Below, in pieces: positions 1-7,076 of a stretch of 64,000 nt of DNA. The notes below the pieces were generated by a model. It was not told where the DNA came from and did no database searches. It was given only the letters and a program-made list of their open reading frames with translations. Origin of the DNA: F23-D06 sp045132055 (GTDB lineage: Bacteria > Bacteroidota > Bacteroidia > Bacteroidales > WCHB1-69). Where the stretch lies: the NCBI GenBank assembly GCA_045132055.1, contig JBGURP010000041.1, forward strand, positions 1 through 64,000, given 5' to 3'. Every line of letters begins with the position of its first letter. The first letter of the stretch is position 1. The position numbers and the translations under genes are program-made.

Positions 1-172
1 ATAGGCCGTGCACTTCCTGGCAGAACCAGGCGTAGTAGTCGGGCTCGGGCTTGATAAGACTGTAAAATGTGTCGGTGATGACGCCGCCGCGCACCACGAC
101 CACACCCACGCTACATACACTGCTGCGCTGCCCGTTGGCGGTCTCAAAGTCGATGGCGGCGAAATCGGTCAT
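1..172 (-). CDS. DnaQ-like 3'-5' exonuclease, N-terminal part only
   Basis: The reading frame starts at the ATG complementary to 170-172 and runs off the left edge of the window after 57 codons. The visible N-terminus has DFETAN (Asp8 and Glu10, the exonuclease I motif of the DEDDh fold), followed by RSSVCSVGVVVVRGG, a FYSLIKP strand and an aromatic/HG segment. This is the pattern of stand-alone DNA polymerase III epsilon-like exonucleases common in Bacteroidetes, which act on single-stranded DNA or RNA in the cytoplasm. A -7 box lies 23 nt upstream, and the gene is divergent from the WYL regulator. The rest of the catalytic residues lie outside the window, so activity and total length cannot be judged. 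Confidence 0.8.
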   Translation of the reverse strand, partial: MTDFAAIDFETANGQRSSVCSVGVVVVRGGVITDTFYSLIKPEPDYYAWFCQEVHGL

Positions 173-194
173 ACTCTCAATCGTTTTTCGGTGG

Positions 195-202
195 CAAAAA
201 TA
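195..202 (-). promoter_or_regulatory. Promoter -7 box, exonuclease gene
   Basis: TATTTTTG on the minus strand matches the Bacteroidetes -7 consensus TAnnTTTG and sits 23 nt before the exonuclease ATG. It is divergent from the box at 265-272. Confidence 0.65.
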
Positions 203-264
203 CGAAATCGGTGTGAAAATTTCAGGCACCGACAACTGTGCCACATTTTTTCACACTTATTGCC

Positions 265-272
265 TATCTTTG
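265..272 (+). promoter_or_regulatory. Promoter -7 box, WYL gene
   Basis: TATCTTTG followed by GCA, 22 nt before the ATG at 295. It matches the Bacteroidetes consensus TAnnTTTG. Confidence 0.7.
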
Positions 273-294
273 CAGCGTCTAATTCATTATTGAT

Positions 295-1218
295 ATGAGC
301 AAGAATTTGATTAACAGGTATATATGGTTGGTTGACACCATATATCAGGCCGGATCCTCTGGCATCACACTTCATGAGATTTCTGAAAAATGGAAGAAGA
401 ATGACCGTCTTTCCGGTGGCATGGAATACCCGAGACGCACTTTCATGCATCACAAAAACGATATCTGGGATATCTTCGGCATCGAGATCGGCTGCCACAA
501 GCATTCCAATTGCTACTATATTGTTGATCGTAAGGATGTTTCCGACTCTTCCGGTTTCCGGCAGTGGATGTACGAAACCATGTCGGTGAATAACCACATC
601 AACGAGAACGCGCAGCTGCGGGACCGTATCCTGCTGGAGAACAATCCATCCGGCGGCGAGTTCCTCTCCACCATCCTGGAAGCTATGCGCGACGGCAAGA
701 TGCTGACGTTCAGCTATAAACCTTTCTGGGTGGAAGGTGACCGTGTCTCCGACTTGTACCACGTGGAACCCTACGCACTGAAGGTGTTCAAACGCCGCTG
801 GTATCTGCTGGCCAAATATGGCGACTCGCCGCTCAAAGTCTATGCCCTTGACCGAATGCTGGACATGGACATTGAGTTTGAATCTTTCGAAATGCCCGCC
901 GATTTCGATGCCAATGCCTATTTCTCCACCTGCTTTGGCATCATACTGAGCGATGAAGAACCTCAGACCGCCAAGCTGAAAGTGTCTGATTTTCAGGCAA
1001 ACTATCTCCGCTCTTTGCCGCTTCATCATTCCCAGAAAGAGATGGAGCGAACGGACAAATACACTGTATTCTCCTACTTCCTCCGTCCCTCGTTCGATTT
1101 CACTCAAGAGATTCTTTCCATGGGCGACACGGTAGAGGTGCTGGAACCTAAGAGTATGCGGGCGGAAGTCGCTGCCCAAGGCAAGATGTTGGCCAAAATC
1201 AACAAGACTACCGCTTGA
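295..1218 (+). CDS. WYL-domain transcriptional regulator
   Basis: A 307-residue cytoplasmic regulator. Residues 1-80 form a helix-turn-helix-type DNA-binding region (ITLHEISEKW... YPRRTFMHHKNDI) and residues 125-200 carry a WYL domain with EPYALKVFKRRWYLLAKYG, the usual ligand-sensing part; in several families this domain binds nucleic acid or nucleotides. A C-terminal WCX-like extension follows. Proteins of this size occur in Bacteroidetes both as general regulators and as controllers of defence or DNA-damage genes. The only divergent neighbour visible is a DnaQ-like exonuclease, so a DNA-repair or nucleic-acid link is possible but unproven. The 3' end overlaps mtgA tail-to-tail by 11 nt, leaving no room for a terminator. 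Confidence 0.85.
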   Translation: MSKNLINRYIWLVDTIYQAGSSGITLHEISEKWKKNDRLSGGMEYPRRTFMHHKNDIWDIFGIEIGCHKHSNCYYIVDRKDVSDSSGFRQWMYETMSVNNHINENAQLRDRILLENNPSGGEFLSTILEAMRDGKMLTFSYKPFWVEGDRVSDLYHVEPYALKVFKRRWYLLAKYGDSPLKVYALDRMLDMDIEFESFEMPADFDANAYFSTCFGIILSDEEPQTAKLKVSDFQANYLRSLPLHHSQKEMERTDKYTVFSYFLRPSFDFTQEILSMGDTVEVLEPKSMRAEVAAQGKMLAKINKTTA

Positions 1219-1978
1219 CAGACTTCTTTCCTTTCCTCTTTTCCCACTTTTTCACAGCCTCTTTGTAGCGTTTGCGGCAACCTTTGATATACTCGTCGGT
1301 GAATTGCGGGTTGCCGTACTTGGCCATGCGGCCCTGGATCACACCGGCCTGGCGGTTCAGATAGCCGGAAGGACGTGCCGGATTCCGGTGGAGCGGGGCA
1401 GGGTAGCAGGCGGTGATGAGGGCGGCCTGCCGCGCACTCAAATGTTTGGCACTGCAATGGAAATAGTGCTGCGCGGCAGCCTCGGCACCGTAAATGCCAG
1501 GCCCCATCTCTATGACATTCAGATAGACTTCCATGATGCGTTTCTTCGACCAGAAAGTCTCGATCAGGAACGTGTAGTATGTCTCAAATCCCTTCCGGAT
1601 CCATGAACTTCTGGGCCAGCAAAATACGTTCTTGGCCGTCTGTTGCGAGATGGTGCTGCCACCGCGCTTCCGTGTGCCGTTCTTGCGTTCCTGTAGGGCC
1701 ATGTCCAACGCGATGACATCAAACCCGTTGTGCCCGAGGAAGTAGTTGTCCTCCGAAGCGATGGCCGCCTTGTACATGTTCGGCGAAATCTCCTCGATGG
1801 GTTTCCACTTCTTCTCAATCGGATAACCGTACTGTACCTTGCGGATGACCATCAACGGGGTAACAGGCGGGTTTATCCATCTGAAAATGATGGTGAAGAA
1901 AAGACTTAACAGAAAGAATAACAGGATGATAAGTCCTAATATCTTCCAGAATCCCCTTTTGCTCTTGCCTTTTGCCAT
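1208..1978 (-). CDS. mtgA: Monofunctional peptidoglycan glycosyltransferase
   Basis: A 256-residue GT51 enzyme that polymerises lipid II into glycan strands at the outer face of the inner membrane. One N-terminal membrane segment (about residues 11-33) is followed by the GT51 core: SEDNYFLGHNGFD with the catalytic Glu76, RGGSTISQQTAKNVF (105-119), and RIMEVYLNVIEMGPGIYG with the second Glu150. There is no transpeptidase domain, so it is MtgA rather than a class A PBP. The C-terminus is very basic (about residues 220-256). It is probably cotranscribed after the small barrel gene upstream (7 nt gap). Confidence 0.93.
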   Translation of the reverse strand: MAKGKSKRGFWKILGLIILLFFLLSLFFTIIFRWINPPVTPLMVIRKVQYGYPIEKKWKPIEEISPNMYKAAIASEDNYFLGHNGFDVIALDMALQERKNGTRKRGGSTISQQTAKNVFCWPRSSWIRKGFETYYTFLIETFWSKKRIMEVYLNVIEMGPGIYGAEAAAQHYFHCSAKHLSARQAALITACYPAPLHRNPARPSGYLNRQAGVIQGRMAKYGNPQFTDEYIKGCRKRYKEAVKKWEKRKGKKSVKR

Positions 1979-1985
1979 AGTGATA

Positions 1986-2531
1986 TTAGAATGTGTATCT
2001 AACCCCCAGATTTACTAATCCCCACTCGAACATGTGGTTGCCGATGAACTCATGGTTGAATTGGAAGAAATAGCCAGGACGGAAGTCCACCTGCAGGGTG
2101 AGGGGAATGTCGAATTTGTATTCCAGTCCGATGATGCCGTGTGCACCACCTTTGCCCATGATGTCGTGGATCTGCATTGCTGGTGAATAGCTGGTGTAGT
2201 ATGACACCATCGGCCACCAAGTGAACCCGAGACTGAAACCTCCACCCACTAAACCGTACAAGCCTTTCACAAAGTGTCCCTCATACATGAAGCTCGGGGC
2301 CACTTCCATTGACCAATGTGTAGAACCGAAGCCGGCGATAACGCTGTAGTTGTATTTGGTGCCTAAGTCCACTTGGATGGCGAAATGATCTGTGGGGAAG
2401 GTTTTGTAGGAGATGGCTTGCATGGAACCGACGGTCACGCCGATGCTGTGCTTGTAAGGAGCTTGGGCTTGAACGGAAAATACCATGCCGACAAGCAGGG
2501 TCAGAATCAGGGTTAATTTCAGCTTTTTCAT
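1986..2531 (-). CDS. Small outer-membrane beta-barrel protein
   Basis: 181 residues with a clear signal peptide ending near VQAQA (residues 19-24). The mature part has alternating hydrophobic/polar strands rich in Gly and aromatics and ends in VNLGVRYTF, a C-terminal strand with terminal Phe as expected for BAM insertion. About eight strands fit the length. I do not recognise a specific family. It sits 7 nt upstream of mtgA on the same strand, so the two are probably cotranscribed; whether it has a cell-wall role is unknown. Confidence 0.75.
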   Translation of the reverse strand: MKKLKLTLILTLLVGMVFSVQAQAPYKHSIGVTVGSMQAISYKTFPTDHFAIQVDLGTKYNYSVIAGFGSTHWSMEVAPSFMYEGHFVKGLYGLVGGGFSLGFTWWPMVSYYTSYSPAMQIHDIMGKGGAHGIIGLEYKFDIPLTLQVDFRPGYFFQFNHEFIGNHMFEWGLVNLGVRYTF

Positions 2532-2552
2532 AGTACTATTATTTAGTTGTTA

Positions 2553-3080
2553 TTATTTGCGTATGTTTTTGTAAACTGCCTCTTGGATGACTTCCGGCAG
2601 CGTAATGTCTTTTTCTTCCAAAATGGCAGGTTCGTAGCCCATTTCCAAGGCTTTTTCGGCGGGAAAAAGAAAATAGGTGCAGGTGCATTCGGCGCAGAGC
2701 ACTCCGTCAGGGCTCCAGATTTCGCCGTTGACAATGGCCAATGTGCGTTTCTGTTTGTCCAGTCGCGCGCGGAGCAGGATGTACGGCCATTTTGTGCTGA
2801 CAGGTTTGCGGTAGCGCATCTCCATTTTGGCCGTCACGCCGGAGGTCTGTAGTTGGAAGAAGACCACCCACCCGCAAATTTCGTCCAACAATGTGGCTTG
2901 CAAACCGCCGTGCAAGGTGTCGATCCAGCTTACATGGTTGGTCCCGGAGCGCCATACGGACACGACGTCCTGCCCATCCCAATAGAATTCCATGTGCATG
3001 CCGATGGGGTTGTTTGGATCGCAGCCGAAACAATTGTATCCGTTTGTGTTGCCGATCCAGGGGTTGATGATTTTTTTCAT
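2553..3080 (-). CDS. PaaI-family hotdog thioesterase
   Basis: 175 residues with the hotdog-fold pattern LHGGLQATLLDEICGW (His57-Gly-Gly and Asp66), typical of PaaI/YbgC-like acyl-CoA thioesterases in the cytoplasm. The N-terminus has CFGCDPNNPIGMHM, a form often seen in this family (CFGCGPxNPxGLxL). A longer frame exists upstream to 3134, but it begins ahead of the -7 box at 3115-3122 and cannot be transcribed from it, so the ATG at 3080 is the start. The substrate is unknown. Confidence 0.82.
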   Translation of the reverse strand: MKKIINPWIGNTNGYNCFGCDPNNPIGMHMEFYWDGQDVVSVWRSGTNHVSWIDTLHGGLQATLLDEICGWVVFFQLQTSGVTAKMEMRYRKPVSTKWPYILLRARLDKQKRTLAIVNGEIWSPDGVLCAECTCTYFLFPAEKALEMGYEPAILEEKDITLPEVIQEAVYKNIRK

Positions 3081-3114
3081 AGGCAGCGGTTTTTCTCGCT
3101 CGAATTTCGGGCCG

Positions 3115-3122
3115 CAAAAATA
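3115..3122 (-). promoter_or_regulatory. Promoter -7 box, thioesterase
   Basis: TATTTTTG followed by CGG on the minus strand, 35 nt before the chosen ATG. This box decides the start: the alternative ATG at 3134 lies upstream of it. Confidence 0.65.
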
Positions 3123-3204
3123 GAAAAAATCCAAACGGAATACTCTGTTTTGTTGTCGTTTTTAGAGAGGATAATATTTTCTTGCGACTGAATGGAAAAT
3201 AGTG

Positions 3205-3212
3205 TATCTTTG
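3205..3212 (+). promoter_or_regulatory. Promoter -7 box, rubrerythrin
   Basis: TATCTTTGTGCC, 43 nt before the rubrerythrin ATG, matches TAnnTTTG. Confidence 0.65.
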
Positions 3213-3254
3213 TGCCATCAATAATATTATAGTAACACTTAAAAGATTTGAAAC

Positions 3255-3917
3255 ATGAAAAAGTACAAATGTAAAGTATGTAAAGCCGAGTTTGAATTGG
3301 CCGATGGTGAAGAATTGGTATGTCCGGTATGCGGAATGGGAGCGGAGGATTTGGAATTGATTTCTGATGATGCTCCGAAAGCCAATCCATACGCAGGCAC
3401 GCAGACGGAGAAGAACCTTGAGGCTGCCTTTGCCGGCGAGTCGCAGGCCCGCAACAAATACACCTATTTTGCTTCCAAAGCGAAGAAGGAAGGCTACGAG
3501 CAGATTGCTGCCCTGTTCTTGAAGACCGCCGACAACGAGAAAGAACATGCCAAACTCTGGTTCAAGGAATTGAACGGCATCGGCAACACGGCCGAGAACC
3601 TGGCTGCCGCAGCTGCTGGCGAGAACTTCGAGTGGACCGACATGTACGAAGGTTTTGCCCAGACGGCAGAGAAAGAGGGCTTCAAGGAGCTTGCCGAAAA
3701 ATTCCGCATGGTGGCCGCTATCGAGAAACACCATGAGGAGCGTTACCGCGCCTTGTTGAAGAACGTGGAGACAGCCCAGGTGTTCGAGAAGAGCGAGGTC
3801 AAGATTTGGGAGTGCCGCAACTGCGGTCACATCGTAGTGGGCACAAAAGCTCCGGATATCTGCCCGACCTGCGCACACCCGCAGTCGTTCTTCGAGGTGA
3901 ATGCCGAGAATTACTAG
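3255..3917 (+). CDS. rbr: Rubrerythrin with rubredoxin-like domains at both ends
   Basis: 220 residues. Residues 1-35 carry a rubredoxin-like knuckle (Cys6, Cys9, Cys23, Cys26 in CKVC and CPVCG). Residues 50-172 are the ferritin-like diiron erythrin bundle (GESQARNKY, DNEKEHAKLW, EKHHEER). Residues 184-217 are a C-terminal rubredoxin (CRNCGH and CPTCAHP; Cys187, 190, 203, 206). Rubrerythrins reduce hydrogen peroxide using electrons from rubredoxin or NADH oxidoreductases in anaerobes. The usual protein has one rubredoxin domain, C-terminal in classical and N-terminal in reverse forms; this one has both. Monocistronic: own promoter and a terminator downstream. Confidence 0.93.
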   Translation: MKKYKCKVCKAEFELADGEELVCPVCGMGAEDLELISDDAPKANPYAGTQTEKNLEAAFAGESQARNKYTYFASKAKKEGYEQIAALFLKTADNEKEHAKLWFKELNGIGNTAENLAAAAAGENFEWTDMYEGFAQTAEKEGFKELAEKFRMVAAIEKHHEERYRALLKNVETAQVFEKSEVKIWECRNCGHIVVGTKAPDICPTCAHPQSFFEVNAENY

Positions 3918-3935
3918 GAGTCTGTTCCAAAACTG

Positions 3936-3963
3936 AAAAATCCCCCATTGAGGGGATTTTTTT
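3936..3963 (+). terminator. Rho-independent terminator after rubrerythrin
   Basis: Hairpin with arms ATCCCC and GGGGAT closed by flanking A and T runs, 19 nt after the rubrerythrin stop. Confidence 0.8.
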
Positions 3964-4017
3964 ATGGAATTAACTTTGATTATGGCCGTTAAGTCTCTGC
4001 AACATCTAAAAAAAATG

Positions 4018-4025
4018 TATCTTTG
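4018..4025 (+). promoter_or_regulatory. Promoter -7 box, CNNM gene
   Basis: TATCTTTGCACC, 23 nt before the ATG at 4049. Confidence 0.7.
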
Positions 4026-4048
4026 CACCGATTTTTTATCAAACCATA

Positions 4049-5122
4049 ATGACCTTATTACTAGTTTTTTTATTGAGTGCAATGGCGATTTCATTCCTGT
4101 GCTCCACGCTGGAATCAAGTCTGCTTTCAACACCCATTTCTTACATTCTGATGCGTGAAGAGGAGGGATACAAACCTGCCATCTTGTTCAAGCAGTACAA
4201 GACTGATACGGAACGTCCGTTGGCAGCTATTCTCTCTCTCAATACTATTGCCAACACTATCGGTGCAGCCGGCGTGGGCCAACAAGCCACTTTGATTTTC
4301 GGCAGCCGCTGGTTCGGCTTGGTGTCAGCTATCATGACCATTCTCATCCTGATCTTTGCGGAAATTATTCCCAAGACCATAGGCACTACCCGCTGGAGAA
4401 GCTTGATGGGATTTACTGCCAATACGATTCGCGTACTGATTGTGTTGATGTTTCCTTTCGTGAAACTCGTTGAGTTGATTAGCCGTATGTTCACCAAAAA
4501 GGAACCCGATGCGGTCGTAAGCCGTGAAGAGGTGCTGGCTATCGCCAATGTGGGTGAGGAAGAGGGTGTGATTGAAAAAGACGAGAACAAGATCATCCAG
4601 AATATCATCAAGTTGGACAATGTGAAGGCCGAGGAGGTGATGACGCCCCGTGTGGTGGCTTCAGTCGCCCCCGAGAGCATGACCCTTCGCGAGTATTACG
4701 ACGATGATCAGTATGATCATTTTTCCCGTATTCCCGTCTATGCTGAATCCCCGGAATACATCACAGGCTATGTGCTTCGTGATGATGCATTGGAGGATCT
4801 GGCAGAGGATAAATTCAATGTTACGTTGGGAGAGATCAAGCGTGAGATGCCCTATTTCAATGAGGATACCTCTGTGAGCGACATCTGGGACTCCATGCTG
4901 AAGCAGAAATCGCAAATTGCTTTGATTATCGATGAATATGGCTGTTTCCAAGGCATTTTGACTATGGAAGATATTATCGAGACCGTTTTCGGTCTTGAGA
5001 TTATCGATGAAAGCGACGAGGTGTCTGATATGCAGCAATACGCCCGTGAGCGTTGGCAGCAACGACAGAAGAGATTCAAAACGCTCCAGCGTCCCGACAC
5101 GCCGCCTTTGTCCTGTGAATAG
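4049..5122 (+). CDS. CNNM (DUF21) membrane protein with CBS pair
   Basis: 357 residues. The N-terminal 165 residues form a DUF21/CNNM membrane domain with several helices and the motif FAEIIPKTIG. A regulatory linker (VSREEVLAIANVGEEEGVI) and two CBS modules follow (EEVMTPRVV; LIIDEYGCFQGILTMEDIIE). CNNM/CorC proteins are implicated in magnesium or cobalt efflux at the inner membrane. The protein ends shortly after the second CBS and lacks the C-terminal CorC_HlyC domain of the full-length family (usually about 420-440 residues). The last 20 residues are basic and look disordered. Confidence 0.87.
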   Translation: MTLLLVFLLSAMAISFLCSTLESSLLSTPISYILMREEEGYKPAILFKQYKTDTERPLAAILSLNTIANTIGAAGVGQQATLIFGSRWFGLVSAIMTILILIFAEIIPKTIGTTRWRSLMGFTANTIRVLIVLMFPFVKLVELISRMFTKKEPDAVVSREEVLAIANVGEEEGVIEKDENKIIQNIIKLDNVKAEEVMTPRVVASVAPESMTLREYYDDDQYDHFSRIPVYAESPEYITGYVLRDDALEDLAEDKFNVTLGEIKREMPYFNEDTSVSDIWDSMLKQKSQIALIIDEYGCFQGILTMEDIIETVFGLEIIDESDEVSDMQQYARERWQQRQKRFKTLQRPDTPPLSCE

Positions 5123-5185
5123 TTTCATAGATCGCTTTTTTTCTAATTTGGCATAGGAACTCATTTTAATTAATTGATTTTGAAG

Positions 5186-6847
5186 ATGAAACGTTTTTTT
5201 ATTGTTGCGTTTTTGTGTTTTTCGTTTATCGGATTGGCAAACGCTCAAATTGCCAAGCGTCCGGTCAAACAAGTGCAGCTTGTGGCGAACGGAGGCTATT
5301 GGAAATCTTCTGGCACAACGTCGGGTAGCAAAGATGCGCTGGCCGCCGCCGCGAAGTTCGGATGCTATGCCTCTTTGTGCAAGGTGGAATTGAGCAAGGA
5401 TAATGTATGGGTGATGTCTTCGGGCGTTCCCAAACAGAGTGTGGATGAGTTTTTGTTGATGTACAGGCGACAGGTTTTTCCAGATAAGAAATCCTCAAAA
5501 AATCAATTTGAATTGGAGGAGAATAGGGGAAAATCCAAGAAAAATCTGACAAAAGTGATATTGGACTTCAATCCGGGTGTAACGAAAGATTCGGAGAAGT
5601 CGCTGTTGCCTTTGCTGAAAAAGTTGATGAAAGAGGAATCCATTCGTTGCCTTATGGAGCTCGGATCGTCCGATATTGCTTTATGCAAGGCTTTGGTTCG
5701 GGAGTTTCCAGACATTCCGGTGTCTTATACGAAAGGAGATCTCTCTCCTCGAGAGCTCAAGAAGAATGGTTTCGCTGGATATGCGGTGTACGATTATCGC
5801 ATGCTTAAAGATCATCCGCAATGGTTGCGTGAGGCCAGCGAATCCGAAATAGCACTATGTGCCTCGGGCGTGCAGAGTGCAGAAGCGGTGCGAGAGTTGC
5901 TGAGCGTGGGTGTTGGTCGCTTGTTGACCGATCAGGTTGCCATGACGAAAGTCTGGGCGAATAATGAGGTGCCGGTCAAGTTGATGTCATTCAATATCAG
6001 GATGAGTGGCATGCCTGATGTGGACGGTGACAATGCGTGGCCGAATAGGAAGGAGGCTGTGGCAGAGATGGTTAAGGGCGAGAACCCGGATGTGATTGGT
6101 GTGCAGGAGATGCTTCCAGACCAGCAAGAGTATCTGCGCAAGGCTTTGCCTGCGTATGATATGGTGGGGGTAGGTCGTGAAGATGGTGCCAATGAAGGGG
6201 AGTGCATGGGCATATTTTTCAAAAAGAGCATTTTTACGCTGCTGAAGAGCGGCACTTTCTGGTTGAGTCAGACGCCGGATGAGCCATCATTGGGTTGGGA
6301 TGCCGCCTGCAGGCGTACCGTGACCTATGTGCAGCTGAAGCACAAGGCGAGTGGGAAGACATTCTTCTATTTCAACACGCACCTGGACCATGTGGGCCTC
6401 ATCGCGCGTCAGGAATCGGTGAAACTTATTTGTGAGAAAATTCGGGAGCTGGTGCCCGACACCAACGGGGTCTTTATTCTGGGTGGTGATATGAACAGTC
6501 CGTTAAGTCAAAGCATTTTCAATCCATTGATTGGTGAGAGATTAAAGAACTCTTCAGAGGTGACGTCCGATGCTTTTCTGAATCTGAAGTCCAGCAGGGA
6601 AATGATGCCCATGGAGGTAAAAGGACAGCGCACGCCATCTTTGATGAAATCCGCGCGTAACACGGCGTGGGAGCGTGACAATATGCCCACCTATAATGGT
6701 TTTGGCAAGGATAAAGCCTCGCAGATAGACCATATTTTCACTTCGCAACGTGTAGAGAATCTGATCTTCAAGACGGTCGTGAACCGTTACGGTGTGCCGT
6801 ACCTCTCCGACCATTATCCAATCACGCTGGTGTTTGTTTTGAAATAA
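5186..6847 (+). CDS. Secreted fusion: degenerate GDPD-like domain + endonuclease/exonuclease/phosphatase domain
   Basis: 553 residues from ATG 5186; a TTG at 5174 is in frame but the signal peptide MKRFFIVAFLCF...ANA begins at 5186. Residues 25-240 resemble a glycerophosphodiester phosphodiesterase: the family opening HRGYW appears as ANGGYW, the ExD pair as LCK, and the HD pair as SSG, while the closing LLTDQ element remains, so the catalytic residues are gone. Residues 250-553 are an intact EEP domain: MSFNIRM, VIGVQEM, NTHLDHVG, GGDMNSP, QIDHIF, SDHYPI. EEP proteins hydrolyse phosphodiesters in DNA, lipids or sugar phosphates. Location is periplasmic or outer surface; the true substrate is unknown. 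Confidence 0.85.
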   Translation: MKRFFIVAFLCFSFIGLANAQIAKRPVKQVQLVANGGYWKSSGTTSGSKDALAAAAKFGCYASLCKVELSKDNVWVMSSGVPKQSVDEFLLMYRRQVFPDKKSSKNQFELEENRGKSKKNLTKVILDFNPGVTKDSEKSLLPLLKKLMKEESIRCLMELGSSDIALCKALVREFPDIPVSYTKGDLSPRELKKNGFAGYAVYDYRMLKDHPQWLREASESEIALCASGVQSAEAVRELLSVGVGRLLTDQVAMTKVWANNEVPVKLMSFNIRMSGMPDVDGDNAWPNRKEAVAEMVKGENPDVIGVQEMLPDQQEYLRKALPAYDMVGVGREDGANEGECMGIFFKKSIFTLLKSGTFWLSQTPDEPSLGWDAACRRTVTYVQLKHKASGKTFFYFNTHLDHVGLIARQESVKLICEKIRELVPDTNGVFILGGDMNSPLSQSIFNPLIGERLKNSSEVTSDAFLNLKSSREMMPMEVKGQRTPSLMKSARNTAWERDNMPTYNGFGKDKASQIDHIFTSQRVENLIFKTVVNRYGVPYLSDHYPITLVFVLK

Positions 6848-6848
6848 A

Positions 6849-6879
6849 AAAAGAGACGCAATCGCGTCTCTTTTTTTAT
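6849..6879. terminator. Rho-independent terminator, usable from both strands
   Basis: GAGACGC and GCGTCTC arms (6853-6859 and 6864-6870) with an AATC loop, an A-run before and a T-run after. It lies between the EEP gene and the convergent tRNA-Pro and can serve both. Confidence 0.88.
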
Positions 6880-6880
6880 T

Positions 6881-6957
6881 TGGTCGGGGTGAGAAGACTC
6901 GAACTTCCGACCCCTTGCACCCCATGCAAGTGCGCTAGCCAACTGCGCCACACCCCG
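6881..6957 (-). tRNA. tRNA-Pro (anticodon GGG)
   Basis: A 77-nt cloverleaf with an encoded CCA end. The acceptor CGGGGTG pairs with CACCCCG; discriminator A; D stem GCGC/GCGC; anticodon stem CTTGC/GCAAG with loop ATGGGGT (GGG at 34-36); T arm GGAAG-TTCGAGT-CTTCT. The loop sequence matches bacterial tRNA-Pro(GGG). It stands alone with its own -7 box 17 nt upstream. Confidence 0.93.
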
Positions 6958-6973
6958 ATCCTTTTTGAGGCTG

Positions 6974-6981
6974 CAAAAGTA
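6974..6981 (-). promoter_or_regulatory. Promoter -7 box, tRNA-Pro
   Basis: TACTTTTGCAGCC on the minus strand, 17 nt before the tRNA 5' end. Confidence 0.7.
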
Positions 6982-7041
6982 CACTTTTTTTGATATGATT
7001 CGCCAAAATGGTATTTTTTTTTAATTCTGCAGATTATTCTT

Positions 7042-7049
7042 TATCTTTG
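7042..7049 (+). promoter_or_regulatory. Promoter -7 box, C10 peptidase
   Basis: TATCTTTGCACAC, 28 nt before the ATG at 7077. Confidence 0.7.
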
Positions 7050-7076
7050 CACACTATTTTTTGAAATCATTATAGG

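Noticed and set aside
169..1179. 336-residue minus-strand frame opposite the WYL gene
   Set aside because: It overlaps the intact WYL gene over its whole length and reads as low-similarity sequence with no family motif. The divergent promoters and the exonuclease start at 172 also argue against it.
3162..4133. 323-residue minus-strand frame opposite the rubrerythrin
   Set aside because: Runs antisense through a clear rubrerythrin gene and its terminator. No domain or signal supports it.
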